Counted from the first letter of the stretch, positions 1-9,576 are shown. The stretch: DNA of 64,000 nt from Bradyrhizobium jicamae (GCF_018130215.1 NZ_JAFCKQ010000021.1:1-64000), one strand, 5' to 3'. The notes: a model not told the origin generated them from the letters alone. Program-made: numbers and translations.

Positions 1-1
1 C

Positions 2-172
2 GTCAACGGCACCCTTGCGGCAGCCCTTGGGCTCGGACTTCGACTCTGGATCGCGGGTCTCGTCCTCTGGTTCATCGGGCACATGACCGCCGTCTGGGCC
101 GCCAAGCGGGATCCCGCCTTCGTTGATGTGGTGCGCCGACATCTGCGCATTCCCGGTCATCTCAACGCCTGA
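2..172 (+). CDS. trbD: TrbD, conjugal transfer protein (C-terminal part)
   Basis: Open reading frame entering from the left edge and ending at TGA 170-172; only about 56 residues are visible. The visible part holds a hydrophobic segment (LWIAGLVLWFIGHMTAVW) followed by a short charged tail with AKRDPAFVDVVRRHL, which fits the end of TrbD/VirB3, the small inner-membrane protein of type IV secretion systems. It lies directly before trbE, the standard order in rhizobial trb operons. The start is outside the window. Confidence 0.75.
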   Translation, partial: VNGTLAAALGLGLRLWIAGLVLWFIGHMTAVWAAKRDPAFVDVVRRHLRIPGHLNA

Positions 173-182
173 GCTCTCCATT

Positions 183-2624
183 ATGATGAACCTTGCCGAA
201 TATCGCCATTCTAACGCGCGCCTCGCCGACTTCCTGCCTTGGGCAGCCCTCGTCGACGAAGGGGTCATCCTGAACAAGGATGGGTCCTTGCAGCGGACAG
301 CAAGGTTCAGGGGACCCGACCTGGATAGCGCAGTGCCGGCTGAACTCGTCGCCGTCGCGGGTCGCTTGAACAACGCCTTACGGCGCCTGGGATCAGGCTG
401 GGCCGTATTCGTCGAGGCGCAGCGTCATTTTGCGGGGACCTACCCGCCCGACTCCTTTCCGGATGTCGCGTCTGCGCTGGTTGACGCGGAACGCAGGGCT
501 CAGTTCGAGGAAGCGGGTGCCCATTATGAGTCCAGTTACTTCCTGACCTTCCTCTATTTGCCGCCGGAGGAAGGGGCCGCCAGGGCAGAGCAACTGCTTT
601 ACGAGGGGCGCGATCGCGCCGTCGGAGCCGACGCGCGCGAGGTCCTCCGCGGGTTTCTCGACCAAACAAGCCGCGTGCTTCAACTCGTCGAAGGGTTCAT
701 GCCGGAATGCATCTGGCTCGATGATCAGGACACGCTGACCTACCTGCACTCGACGATTTCGACCAAGCGTCATCGCGTTCGCGTGCCAGAAATTCCCATG
801 TACGTCGATGCGTTGTTGGCCGACCAGCCGTTGACCGGGGGGCTCGAGCCGATGTTGGGTACAGCCAATCTTCGGGTCCTGACGATTGTCGGCTTTCCGG
901 GGGCGACGGCCCCGGGAATTCTGGATGATCTGAATCGCCTGGCGTTCTCGTATCGCTGGTCGACCCGCGCGATCATGCTCGACAAGACCGATGCCACCAA
1001 GCTGCTGACAAAAATCCGCCGCCAGTGGTTCGCGAAGAGAAAATCCATCGGCGCCATCCTCAAGGAGGTCATGACCAACGAGGCGTCGACGCTGCTCGAT
1101 ACCGACGCCCACAACAAGGCGATTGACACCGACGCCGCCCTGCAGGAACTGGGTTCGGATCAGATCGGGCAAGCCTTTGTCACGGCGACCATTACCGTGT
1201 GGGACGGCGATCCCAACGCGGCCGATGAAAAGCTCAGGCTGGTTGAGAAGGTCATTCAGGGACGCGATTTCACCTGCATGATCGAGACGGTGAACGCCGT
1301 CGAGGCCTGGCTCGGCAGCCTGCCCGGGCATGTCTACGCCAATGTGCGGCAACCGCCGGTCTCGACGCTCAACCTTGCGCATATGATTCCGATGTCGGCC
1401 GTGTGGGCGGGCGAGGCGAGGGATCCGCACTTCAAGGGGCCACCGCTCCTGTTCGGCAAGACCGAGGGATCAACACCGTTCCGATTTTCACTCCATGTCG
1501 GCGATGTCGGCCATGCCCTCGTGGTAGGACCGACGGGTGCTGGCAAGTCGGTGTTGCTGGCGCTGATGGCGTTGCAGTTCCGTCGCTACCCGAATTCTCA
1601 GGTCTTTGCGTTCGATTTTGGCAGCTCGATCCGGGCGACTGCGCTCGCGATGGGCGGAGATTGGCACGATCTCGGCGGTGCCTTGTCTGACGGAAGCGAT
1701 CGACCCGTCGCGTTGCAGCCGCTGGCCTGGATCGACGATCCTTCGGAGCGAGGATGGGCCACGGAATGGGTCGGGGCGATCCTCGCTCGGGAAAAGATCG
1801 AGATCACCCCGGAGGTCAAGGATTATCTTTGGTCGGCGCTGACGTCACTCGCTTCGGCGCCGAGGGAGGAGCGCACCCTGACGGGCCTGTCAGTCCTGCT
1901 CCAATCGAACTCCCTGAAACGCGCCTTGCAACCCTATTGCCTCGGCGGTCCATCCGGGCGCCTGCTCGATGCCGACTTTGAGCGCCTTGGCGAGGCGTCG
2001 GTCCAGGCGTTTGAGACCGAAGGCTTGATCGGAACGAGTGCTGCGCCGGCAGTGCTGGCGTATCTCTTCCATCGTATTGCTGATCGTCTCGACGGGAGGC
2101 CGACACTCCTGATGGTCGATGAGGGGTGGTTGGCGCTCGACGATGAGGATTTTGCTGGTCAGCTCCGCGAATGGTTGAAGACGCTTCGGAAAAAGAACGC
2201 CTCTGTCATTTTCGCGACCCAATCGCTTTCGGACATCGATGGATCCGCGATCGCGCCCGCGATCATCGAAAGCTGCCCAACGCGCTTGTTGCTGCCGAAC
2301 GAACGGGCGATCGAACCGCAGATCACTGCCATCTACCGCCGCTTCGGCCTCAATGACCGCCAGATCGAGCTTCTGAGCCGGGCAACGCCAAAGCGCGACT
2401 ACTATTGCCAGTCGCGTCGGGGCAATCGGATGTTCGAACTTGGCCTTGGTGAGGTTGCGCTCGCATTTGTCGCGGCCTCTTCCAAGACAGACCAGGCCGC
2501 CATCACGCAACTCATCGCCGAACATGGACCCGACGGCTTCGTGCCTGCCTGGCTCCAGCATCGTGGCGTCGCCTGGGCGACCGATCTGATCCCCAATCTC
2601 GTCAATCTGGAGAAATCGCTATGA
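183..2624 (+). CDS. trbE: TrbE, VirB4-type conjugation ATPase
   Basis: Cytoplasmic/inner-membrane ATPase that powers pilus assembly and transfer in the trb type IV secretion system. About 813 residues, the usual TrbE length. Walker A GPTGAGKS is near residue 449 and Walker B LLMVDEGW near residue 642. The N-terminus (MMNLAEYRHSNARLADFLPW) is typical of TrbE, so ATG 183 (or 186) is chosen over an upstream in-frame ATG at 123 that would overlap trbD by 50 bp. It overlaps trbJ by ATGA, indicating translational coupling. Family assignment is very secure. Confidence 0.95.
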   Translation: MMNLAEYRHSNARLADFLPWAALVDEGVILNKDGSLQRTARFRGPDLDSAVPAELVAVAGRLNNALRRLGSGWAVFVEAQRHFAGTYPPDSFPDVASALVDAERRAQFEEAGAHYESSYFLTFLYLPPEEGAARAEQLLYEGRDRAVGADAREVLRGFLDQTSRVLQLVEGFMPECIWLDDQDTLTYLHSTISTKRHRVRVPEIPMYVDALLADQPLTGGLEPMLGTANLRVLTIVGFPGATAPGILDDLNRLAFSYRWSTRAIMLDKTDATKLLTKIRRQWFAKRKSIGAILKEVMTNEASTLLDTDAHNKAIDTDAALQELGSDQIGQAFVTATITVWDGDPNAADEKLRLVEKVIQGRDFTCMIETVNAVEAWLGSLPGHVYANVRQPPVSTLNLAHMIPMSAVWAGEARDPHFKGPPLLFGKTEGSTPFRFSLHVGDVGHALVVGPTGAGKSVLLALMALQFRRYPNSQVFAFDFGSSIRATALAMGGDWHDLGGALSDGSDRPVALQPLAWIDDPSERGWATEWVGAILAREKIEITPEVKDYLWSALTSLASAPREERTLTGLSVLLQSNSLKRALQPYCLGGPSGRLLDADFERLGEASVQAFETEGLIGTSAAPAVLAYLFHRIADRLDGRPTLLMVDEGWLALDDEDFAGQLREWLKTLRKKNASVIFATQSLSDIDGSAIAPAIIESCPTRLLLPNERAIEPQITAIYRRFGLNDRQIELLSRATPKRDYYCQSRRGNRMFELGLGEVALAFVAASSKTDQAAITQLIAEHGPDGFVPAWLQHRGVAWATDLIPNLVNLEKSL

Positions 2625-3349
2625 AGCGTCTTGGTCTATTGGCGGCCACTGGCACCACTGCGCTGGTGCTTGGCGCCTCGGTCCCCGCACGGGCACTGAT
2701 CGTCTTTGATCCCAGCAACTACGTTCAGAATGTCCTGACGGCCGCGCGGGAACTGCAGCAGATCAATAACCAGATCACCTCGTTGCAGAACGAGGCGCAG
2801 ATGCTGATCAACCAGGCAAAGAACCTGGCAAACCTGCCATATTCATCGCTGCGGCAACTGCAATCCTCGATACAGCGGACCCAGCAATTGCTGGCACAGG
2901 CCCAGCGCATCGCCTACGACGTCCAGCAGATCGATCGCGCGTTCTCGACAAGCTACGCGCCGGCCACCAGCAGCCAGTCGAACCAGTTGCTGATCTCGAA
3001 CGCTCAATCGCGTTGGCAGAATTCCTATGCCGCAACGCAAGACGCACTTCGCGTCCAGGCTGGCATCGTTGGTAACCTGGATACCAATCGCATCCAGTCG
3101 TCCGCGCTCGTAACGTCAAGCCAGGACGCTAGCGGCGCCCTGCAGGCAATGCAGGCTGGCAATCAGATTCTCGCGTTGAACGCGCAGCAACTCGCGGACC
3201 TCACTGCTGTCGTGGCGGCACAGGGCAGGGCGCAGAGCCTTGAAGCGGCTCAGCGCGTCTCGGCCCAGGATCAGGGACGAGAACAGCTTCGTCGGTTCCT
3301 GACACCAGGGCAGGGCTATCAGTCCTCCAATGTGCAGATGTTCCACTGA
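2621..3349 (+). CDS. trbJ: TrbJ, VirB5-like conjugal transfer protein
   Basis: A 242-residue exported protein with a Sec signal peptide (about residues 1-25, ending ARA) and a long Gln/Asn-rich helical body (ELQQINNQITSLQNEAQML), the hallmark of TrbJ. TrbJ is the VirB5-like minor pilus/adhesion component in the periplasm. Its ATG overlaps the trbE stop by four bases, and its stop overlaps the start of trbK by one base, so the three genes are translated together. Confidence 0.92.
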   Translation: MKRLGLLAATGTTALVLGASVPARALIVFDPSNYVQNVLTAARELQQINNQITSLQNEAQMLINQAKNLANLPYSSLRQLQSSIQRTQQLLAQAQRIAYDVQQIDRAFSTSYAPATSSQSNQLLISNAQSRWQNSYAATQDALRVQAGIVGNLDTNRIQSSALVTSSQDASGALQAMQAGNQILALNAQQLADLTAVVAAQGRAQSLEAAQRVSAQDQGREQLRRFLTPGQGYQSSNVQMFH

Positions 3350-3720
3350 TGACCGACGTAAGGGCATTCAAGGCGTTGTCTGTGCTCACGACAATCGGCG
3401 TATTGGTCATCGCTGCCTGCACGATTCAGCTTCGCGGTAGGGAAGATGCTCCGCGGCCGCCGAAGGCGGAGCAGGTGCCAGATCCAATTAGCTCTGACCT
3501 CGCGCGCTGCCGCAGTGTCACTGCGGAGGAAACCGCAGGTTATCGGCATTGCCAGCAGGTTTGGTCCGAAAACCGGCGTCGCTTCTTTGGCAAGAAGAAC
3601 GGTCCCGTGGATCCCGGCCCAGACGGTTCCCCCGCGGGCGTGGCGTCCGCCCCAAAGGACCAGAGCCGGATCCCGCAAGGCTATCCGCAACCAGGGACAC
3701 CTGAGGCGAGCAAGCCATGA
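3349..3720 (+). CDS. trbK-alt: TrbK-alt, putative entry-exclusion lipoprotein
   Basis: A 123-residue protein beginning with a hydrophobic leader that ends in a lipobox-like IAAC (Cys24). The middle has RCRSVTAEETAGYRHCQQVWSENRRRFFG and the tail is Pro/Gly-rich. This matches the alternative TrbK family found between trbJ and trbL in rhizobial trb operons, thought by position to mediate entry exclusion. Start TGATG overlaps trbJ and the end overlaps trbL. The exclusion function is inherited from family naming, not shown by sequence. Confidence 0.85.
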   Translation: MTDVRAFKALSVLTTIGVLVIAACTIQLRGREDAPRPPKAEQVPDPISSDLARCRSVTAEETAGYRHCQQVWSENRRRFFGKKNGPVDPGPDGSPAGVASAPKDQSRIPQGYPQPGTPEASKP

Positions 3721-4946
3721 CGGGTACCGGGATCATCGACCAGTTCCTGGAAACGTTCACGCGTTATATCGACAACGGCTTCGGGCTGCTGGGGAGCGAT
3801 GTCGGATATCTCGCAACAACCCTGGCCACGATCGATGTTACGCTCGCTGCATTGTTCTGGAGTTGGGGAACGGATGACGACATCATCGCGCGCCTCGTCA
3901 AGAAGACGCTGTTCGTGGGCGTCTTTGCCTACCTCATCGGAAACTGGAACAGCCTGGCGCGCATCGTCTTCGAAAGCTTTGCCGGCCTTGGGCTGAAGGC
4001 ATCAGGCGCAAGCCTCTCCGCCGCAGATTTCCTGCGACCGGGAAAGATAGCTCAAGTCGGCCTCGACGCCGGCCGACCGCTGCTCGATTCGATCTCCAAC
4101 CTGATGGGCTACATCAGCTTCTTCGAGAATTTCGTCCAGATCGTCGTCCTCCTGTTCGCTTGGGTCGTAGTGTTGCTCGCTTTTTTCATTCTGGCGATCC
4201 AGCTCTTTGTCACCTTGATCGAATTCAAGCTCACGACCCTTGCCGGTTTCGTGCTCATTCCCTTCGGCCTATTTGGCAAGACTGCGTTCGCGGCAGAGCG
4301 GGTCTTGGGCAACGTCATCTCTTCAGGGATCAAGGTCCTGGTCCTGGCCGTCATCGTCGGCATTGGGTCGACTTTGTTTTCGCAATTCACCGCAGGCCTC
4401 GGTGGTGCACAGCCTACCATTGAAGACGCGATGACCCTGGTCCTTGCGGCACTGTCTTTGCTTGGCCTCGGTATTTTTGGTCCCGGAATCGCGAACGGGC
4501 TGGTGTCCGGCGGACCCCAACTCGGAGCCGGCGCCGCAATTGGAACAGGCCTTGCCGCCGGCGGCATTGTTGCGGCGGGTGCAGGTCTTGCCGCCGGCGG
4601 TGCGGGTTTCGCTGGCGGCGCGATTGCGGGCGCCGCGCGTAGTGGCGGCGCTGCCATGAGCGGAGCATCAGCCGCCTACCGGAGCGGCGGCCTTGCCGGC
4701 GTCGCGGAGGTCGGCACTTCCGCTGCGATGAGCCCGTTGCGTCGCGCAGCCGCTGCCCTCGGCGGAGGTGGGGAAGCCAGCGCGCAGGGCGCGAGCACTT
4801 CGACCGAAGGACAGCCCGATTGGGCGCGGCGCATGAAGCGTGCCGAGACTATTCGGCACGGAGCGTCGGCAGCCAGCCACGCGATCCGCTCAGGCGATCA
4901 CGGTGGTAGCGGCTCTTCCGTCGATTTGTCTGAAGGAGAGCGCTGA
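3717..4946 (+). CDS. trbL: TrbL, VirB6-like polytopic membrane protein
   Basis: A 409-residue integral membrane protein forming part of the inner-membrane channel. Hydrophobic segments are visible around residues 20-75, 130-160, 165-190, 205-225 and 240-265. The C-terminal third is a low-complexity Gly/Ala stretch (GAAIGTGLAAGGIVAAGAG and similar), which is normal for TrbL. The gene starts inside the end of trbK (ATGA). The next gene, trbF, follows after a 100-bp gap, the only real gap in this operon. Confidence 0.93.
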   Translation: MTGTGIIDQFLETFTRYIDNGFGLLGSDVGYLATTLATIDVTLAALFWSWGTDDDIIARLVKKTLFVGVFAYLIGNWNSLARIVFESFAGLGLKASGASLSAADFLRPGKIAQVGLDAGRPLLDSISNLMGYISFFENFVQIVVLLFAWVVVLLAFFILAIQLFVTLIEFKLTTLAGFVLIPFGLFGKTAFAAERVLGNVISSGIKVLVLAVIVGIGSTLFSQFTAGLGGAQPTIEDAMTLVLAALSLLGLGIFGPGIANGLVSGGPQLGAGAAIGTGLAAGGIVAAGAGLAAGGAGFAGGAIAGAARSGGAAMSGASAAYRSGGLAGVAEVGTSAAMSPLRRAAAALGGGGEASAQGASTSTEGQPDWARRMKRAETIRHGASAASHAIRSGDHGGSGSSVDLSEGER

Positions 4947-5046
4947 CACGCAGCCACTGCGCCTTCGCCACCCGCCGCGCGGCAGCACCTCAAACCCGGA
5001 CACCGCACGACTCAAACCGATCATTTGATCTCAGGGGCAATTATCG

Positions 5047-5730
5047 ATGTTCAAACGACCATCCGTTCACTATGGGCGCATGCCTGAACCAGTCACACCG
5101 TATCAGAAAGCAGCGCAGGTCTGGGACGAACGCATTGGATCGGCCCGCGTTCAAGCCAAAAACTGGCGCCTGATGGCATTCGGCTGCCTGATGCTGTCGG
5201 CCGGTCTCGCAGGTAGCCTTGTCTGGCAATCGAGCCAAGGCTCGATCACGCCCTGGGTGGTTGAAGTGGATCATCTCGGCCAAGCCCAAAGGGTTGCGCC
5301 GGCCAACATCGACTATCAACCTACTGACGCTCAGATCGCCTACCATCTGGCGCGCTTCATTGAGGACGTCAGGGGCCTGCCGGCCGACGGCATCGTTCTG
5401 CGCCAAAATTGGCTCCGGGCCTATGATTTTACGACGGATCGTGGCGCGGCTGCGCTGAACGACTATGCGCGCAACAATGACCCCTTTGCCAAGCTGGGCA
5501 CGGCCCAAATCTCCGTGGACGTCTCGAGCGTCATTCGCGCGTCTTCGGAGAGCTTCCGGGTGGCATGGACTCAACGCAGTTACGACAACGGCTCGCTGAG
5601 TTCGACCGAACGTTGGACCGCAATCCTCACGATCGTGATCGAGACTCCGCGCGACGCCGAACGCCTGCGCAAAAACCCGCTTGGCGTCTATGTCCGCGCC
5701 ATCAACTGGTCGAAGGAGTTGAACCAGTGA
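5047..5730 (+). CDS. trbF: TrbF, VirB8-like assembly protein
   Basis: A 227-residue bitopic inner-membrane protein with a short cytoplasmic N-terminus, one membrane segment at about residues 43-60 and a periplasmic domain containing WVVEVDHLGQA and RNNDPFAKLG. VirB8-type proteins nucleate assembly of the secretion channel. An ATG follows a weak ribosome site. The stop overlaps the GTG start of trbG. Confidence 0.93.
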   Translation: MFKRPSVHYGRMPEPVTPYQKAAQVWDERIGSARVQAKNWRLMAFGCLMLSAGLAGSLVWQSSQGSITPWVVEVDHLGQAQRVAPANIDYQPTDAQIAYHLARFIEDVRGLPADGIVLRQNWLRAYDFTTDRGAAALNDYARNNDPFAKLGTAQISVDVSSVIRASSESFRVAWTQRSYDNGSLSSTERWTAILTIVIETPRDAERLRKNPLGVYVRAINWSKELNQ

Positions 5731-6761
5731 CCGATATGACGTCAGAAGCATTTGCGAAGCGTCGCATGCAACATCGCAAGCTCAGTTCGGCTTGGTCCGA
5801 GTTCGTGACCGCAAAGCGAGCATTTCTGTCCGCGATCTTGCTTTGTTCGTCGACCCTCGGTGGGTGCGCAACCTACATTCCTCCGGAGATTAGCTATGAT
5901 GCGGAAGTCCCGCCGCTGCCGGCGCCTCCAGCGCCTGTCGACGAAAACTTGCGACCGCTTCACGTTCCACCGCTCTGGAAGCCGGTTCTCGGCGGCAAGT
6001 CGGGAGGGAAAGAAGAGCCTGAACCCGTGAGCCGGGTTGAGACGGCAAACAGCGCAGCGCGGGTCGAACCACGCAGACGCGGGTATTTCAACGCGGCGCA
6101 AATCTACGCTTACAGTCCCGGAGCGCTCTATCAGATTTACGCTGCACCCGGGCAGATCACGGATATCGCACTCGAGGAGGGAGAGCAGCTGACGGGATCA
6201 GGGCCCATCGCGGCCGGAGATACCGTACGCTGGGTCGTAGGCGATACCGAGAGCGGAAGCGGCGACACGCGACGAGTCCATATCCTGGTCAAGCCGACCC
6301 GCGCATCGATCGAGACCAATCTCGTCGTCAATACCGACCGCCGAACCTACCTGATCGAGCTCCGCTCCCGCGAGCGGCCATACATGCCATCCGTTGCCTG
6401 GTACTATCCTGAAACGGTACGCGAGCGATTACGTTCAGTCGCCCTGAAACCCGTTCTTCCGGATCCGACGGAGCGCATCTCCCGCTATTCGATCGAAGGC
6501 GACAGCCCTCCCTGGCGGCCGCTCTCCGTATATGACGACGGCCGCAAGGTCTATGTCGAATTCCCGCAAGGCATCGTACAGGGCGAGATGCCGCCGCTCT
6601 TTGTCATCGGCCCGGACGGTAAGACCGAACTCGTCAACTATCGCGCCTACGGCAACGTGCTGATCGTAGATCGGCTGTTTGCAGCCGCAGAGCTCCGGCT
6701 CGGCGGTGAGCATCAGCAGAAGGTCAGGATCGTCAGAACCGACGGGAGGCCGTCGTCATGA
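5727..6761 (+). CDS. trbG: TrbG, VirB9-like outer-membrane channel component
   Basis: About 344 residues. GTG 5727 is preferred because AAGGAG lies about ten bases upstream and it overlaps the trbF stop; ATG 5736 is possible but badly spaced. A hydrophobic leader ends in a lipobox-like LGGC (Cys47 from the GTG), followed by a Pro-rich linker (PPLPAPPAPVDE). The VirB9 core follows, with FNAAQIYAYSPGALYQIYAAPGQ and the conserved VAWYYPE region. It works with TrbI/VirB10 in the envelope-spanning core complex. The exact start is uncertain. Confidence 0.9.
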   Translation: MTDMTSEAFAKRRMQHRKLSSAWSEFVTAKRAFLSAILLCSSTLGGCATYIPPEISYDAEVPPLPAPPAPVDENLRPLHVPPLWKPVLGGKSGGKEEPEPVSRVETANSAARVEPRRRGYFNAAQIYAYSPGALYQIYAAPGQITDIALEEGEQLTGSGPIAAGDTVRWVVGDTESGSGDTRRVHILVKPTRASIETNLVVNTDRRTYLIELRSRERPYMPSVAWYYPETVRERLRSVALKPVLPDPTERISRYSIEGDSPPWRPLSVYDDGRKVYVEFPQGIVQGEMPPLFVIGPDGKTELVNYRAYGNVLIVDRLFAAAELRLGGEHQQKVRIVRTDGRPSS

Positions 6762-7972
6762 ACACCCAAAATGGAAACGCTCACGAGCAAGCGGCTCCGC
6801 CTGAGACACAGGGGGAGCCGTCCGAAAGCTTCCGCTTGAGAGCAGAGCATCCGCGCGTGACACGACTGTCCCGGAAAGTCCTGGCCGGAGGGAGCGCCGT
6901 TGCATTGCTCGTCATCGGTGGAACTGTGTTGTGGTCGCTACAGAACAATCGTCCCCGATACTCGACGACCGACGAGCTTTACAGTACCGATCATCACAAT
7001 GTTGCCGACGGCATTGCGACACTGCCGAAGGACTATGCTGGAGTTCCGCGCCAGCCAATCCCGCAACTCGGTCCGCCGCTTCCTGGGGACCTCGGTCGAC
7101 CGATCCTTGCCGCTCAAGGCCAGTCTCCGACGATCGGCGCTGATCCGGACCAGCAGCGTAGGGATCAGGAAACCGAAGCAGCCCGCACCAGTCATTTGTT
7201 CGCTTCAACCAACGGACGAGGAGTGCGTCCATCCGCCGCTACGGCGGTTGGAAGCGACCGTGTCGTGCCGGCAAGCGCAGCGAGCACCGGCGACGTTGGA
7301 TCTGCGCAGAACGGTCAAGACCTCAAGCTTGCCTTCGTAAACGCTACTGTGGATCGTCGCACGGTAAGCCCTGACCGCATCACAAGGCCGGCTTCACCCT
7401 ACATCGTGCAGGCTGGAACGGTTATTCCGGGAGCGCTGATCACCGGGATCCGATCGGACCTGCCGGGCCAAATTACCGCGCAGATCACCGAGAATGTTTT
7501 CGACACGCCGACCGGTCGCTTTCTGCTTGTGCCTCAAGGAGCGCGTCTGATCGGCATCTATGATAGCCAGGTCACATTCGGCCAGTCCCGCGTCCTGCTG
7601 GTCTGGACTCGGCTGATCATGCCGAACGGACGTTCTATCGTTCTCGAGCGGCAGTCAGGCACTGACGCCGCTGGTTATGCAGGTCTCGAAGACGAGGTCG
7701 ATAATCACTGGGGTGCGTTATTCAAGGCGGCGCTGCTGTCGACACTGCTTGGTGTTGGAAGTGAACTCGGCGCCGGTTCTGATAGCGGTATCGGTAACAA
7801 CGGGGGTCTCATTCAGGCCCTCCGGCTCGGAACAAGCGATAGCCTGAACCAGACCGGGCAAAAAGTCGTTCAGCGCAATCTCAACATACAGCCAACGCTT
7901 ACGGTCCGGCCCGGCTTCCCCGTGAGGGTGATCGTGAACCGCGATTTGGTACTGGAGCCGTACAAAGGTTAG
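6758..7972 (+). CDS. trbI: TrbI, VirB10-like scaffold protein
   Basis: A 404-residue protein with a cytoplasmic tail, one membrane segment at about residues 42-60, a Pro-rich periplasmic region and the VirB10/TrbI domain. Recognisable motifs are VQAGTVIPGALITGIRSDLPG and TPTGRFLLVPQGARLIGIYDS. It forms the energy-sensing scaffold of the core complex with TrbG. ATGA overlap with trbG. It ends nine bases before the DUF2274 gene start region, closing the mating-pair operon. Confidence 0.95.
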   Translation: MNTQNGNAHEQAAPPETQGEPSESFRLRAEHPRVTRLSRKVLAGGSAVALLVIGGTVLWSLQNNRPRYSTTDELYSTDHHNVADGIATLPKDYAGVPRQPIPQLGPPLPGDLGRPILAAQGQSPTIGADPDQQRRDQETEAARTSHLFASTNGRGVRPSAATAVGSDRVVPASAASTGDVGSAQNGQDLKLAFVNATVDRRTVSPDRITRPASPYIVQAGTVIPGALITGIRSDLPGQITAQITENVFDTPTGRFLLVPQGARLIGIYDSQVTFGQSRVLLVWTRLIMPNGRSIVLERQSGTDAAGYAGLEDEVDNHWGALFKAALLSTLLGVGSELGAGSDSGIGNNGGLIQALRLGTSDSLNQTGQKVVQRNLNIQPTLTVRPGFPVRVIVNRDLVLEPYKG

Positions 7973-7983
7973 GAGACACCGAG

Positions 7984-8220
7984 ATGTCAAAACTGAAGCT
8001 AGGCGCCATTGCGGACGATAAGCCGGTAAAGCTTGCCATCGAACTCCCCGCAAATGTTCACCGCGATTTGCTTGCCTACGCCGAGGCGCTGGCCCGCGAA
8101 ACCGGGCAAGCGATCACCGATCCCTCAAAGCTGGTGTCGCCGATGCTGACGCGCTTCATGACGACCGACCGGGCGTTTGCAAAAGCTAGGCGTAAGAATC
8201 GAGTCGAGCACAAGCAATAA
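7984..8220 (+). CDS. DUF2274 protein of trb operons
   Basis: A 78-residue soluble protein (MSKLKLGAIADDKPVKLAIELP) with a helix-rich middle (NVHRDLLAYAEALARETG) and a basic tail. DUF2274 proteins regularly sit directly after trbI in rhizobial and other proteobacterial integrative elements. The shape resembles small ribbon-helix-helix-like regulators, but no function is established. A ribosome site AGGAGA precedes the ATG. Confidence 0.85.
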   Translation: MSKLKLGAIADDKPVKLAIELPANVHRDLLAYAEALARETGQAITDPSKLVSPMLTRFMTTDRAFAKARRKNRVEHKQ

Positions 8221-8221
8221 C

Positions 8222-8235
8222 CTCGCTTTAGCGAG
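8222..8235 (+). terminator. Short stem-loop after the trb operon
   Basis: Directly after the DUF2274 stop, CTCGC and GCGAG form a short hairpin with a four-base loop, followed only by TTCAAG. It could be a weak terminator closing the trb operon, but the stem is short and there is no U-tract. Confidence 0.25.
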
Positions 8236-8492
8236 TTCAAGAGGCGCTGGATGTTCGCTCTCCATTTGAAATTTGCATAGCCCGATCCAGGCCGAACCAC
8301 GCCGTCCGAAAATTTCCAGCACCGACGCCGTGGACGTCGCCCCCAAGGTGACACTCGGTGGGCCGCCAGCGCCGACTCGCACCTAAGCCATTGATAGATT
8401 TCGGACACAAGGCGCCGTTTCGGTGCGAGTTCGCCTCTCGGTATCCCGAAGCAACCGCACCGTTCCCATACGCTTGATAGCTCTTGTATTGT

Positions 8493-8517
8493 GACATGAT
8501 ATATGTGATATCATGTC
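8493..8517. promoter_or_regulatory. Palindromic operator before the ABC importer operon
   Basis: Perfect 10-bp arms GACATGATAT and ATATCATGTC separated by five bases, 67 bp upstream of the first transporter gene. An arm-like sequence TGACAT(CG)TATAT recurs at 13753-13765 upstream of the GntR gene of this locus (11 of 13 bases shared). This suggests that GntR is the ligand of both sites. The symmetry is seen directly; the regulator assignment is inferred. Confidence 0.65.
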
Positions 8518-8583
8518 TCAAACAGAGCAGAAGGCTCATTTCGGAGAGCCCAAAAGCCATTCCAGTTCCAGGAGGAGAAAAAG

Positions 8584-9576
8584 ATGAGCCTTCGCCATCC
8601 AACGATCGCAGGACTGACTATCGCGTTCTGCGCCGGCGCGAGTTCGATGCTCGCCGCGCAAGAAGCCAAGCCCGAACCCAAAGGCGGCTATACCGTCGGC
8701 TTCGTGAGCGCGGCCATCGGTCTACCCTTCTACCAAGCCATGAAATGCGCAGCCGATAAGGCTGCGGGTGCCCACAACATCAACCTCATCTGGCAAGGTT
8801 CGCAGTCCATCGCACCGCGCGACGAAATGCAGGTGCTTGAAGCGGTCGCGGCGCAGAAACCTGACGGCATCATTCTTGTGCCGTGGGATTCGACTGCGTT
8901 CGTGGCTCCGACGCGCAAGCTCATCGAGGGCGGCACGCCTGTCATCACGGTGGACGGTAGCCTCGTTGAGCCTGCGGATTTGCAGAACATCCGCACTTCG
9001 AATCTCGATGCCGGCAAACAAGCGGCGCGAGACGTAGCCCAACTGATTGGGCACAAAGGATCCGTACTGATCCTGACTGCGGCTCCGGGCAATGCTGTGC
9101 AGAACGAGCGGTGGACTGGGTTCAAGCAAGTTTTAGATACCCATTACAAGGACATTAAACTGCTCGACGTCCAATACGTTGGATCCGATGCAGGCAAGGC
9201 GGCCGCTGTCACGTCAGCGTCCCTGGTCGCGAACGCTGACCTCGCCGCGATATACACCACTCAGGACGCTGGCGCGGAAGGTGCAGCCAATGCGTTACGC
9301 GCTGCGGGCAAACGAGGGCAGGTACGCGTCATCGCCTACGACGCAACGTTACGACAGGTTGAATTGCTCAAGGCTGGTGAATTCGACGCGCTCGTTGCCC
9401 AGAGCCCGCGAGACATTGGGACGCAGATGATCGAGTCCATCTACAAAGAGCTGAAGGACGGCAAAGAGAAGGCAGCGCTGCCTTATCAAGTCCATGCGAA
9501 GTTCAAGTTCCTCACTCGCGAAAATGTCAACACCGAGGACAGCAAGGGCTACATCTATTCTCCCGACTGCAAATAA
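8584..9576 (+). CDS. Ribose-type ABC importer, substrate-binding protein
   Basis: A 330-residue periplasmic binding protein of the Peripla_BP_4 (RbsB-like) family. A signal peptide covers about residues 1-25, then GGYTVGFVSAAIGLPFYQAMKCAADKAAG, the typical first strand-helix of this fold, and KPDGIILVPWDSTAF. A strong AGGAGGAG ribosome site precedes the ATG. It heads an operon with its ATPase, permease and an amidase. Ligands of this family are sugars, polyols and autoinducer-type molecules. The substrate is unknown, but neighbours suggest an N-acylated amino alcohol or amino polyol. Confidence 0.88.
   Translation: MSLRHPTIAGLTIAFCAGASSMLAAQEAKPEPKGGYTVGFVSAAIGLPFYQAMKCAADKAAGAHNINLIWQGSQSIAPRDEMQVLEAVAAQKPDGIILVPWDSTAFVAPTRKLIEGGTPVITVDGSLVEPADLQNIRTSNLDAGKQAARDVAQLIGHKGSVLILTAAPGNAVQNERWTGFKQVLDTHYKDIKLLDVQYVGSDAGKAAAVTSASLVANADLAAIYTTQDAGAEGAANALRAAGKRGQVRVIAYDATLRQVELLKAGEFDALVAQSPRDIGTQMIESIYKELKDGKEKAALPYQVHAKFKFLTRENVNTEDSKGYIYSPDCK

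Larger units (their letters stand above)
8221..8583. other. Junction between trb operon and catabolic cassette
   Basis: About 360 bases without a convincing gene; the small open frames here lack ribosome sites and family character. The right end holds the promoter/operator of the transporter operon (palindrome at 8493-8517, possible -35 TTGATA at 8474-8479). The rest shows nothing recognisable. It may be a cassette junction. Confidence 0.5.

Noticed and set aside
393..1430. 345-codon minus-strand frame within trbE
   Set aside because: Shadow of the VirB4 ATPase gene; no independent evidence.
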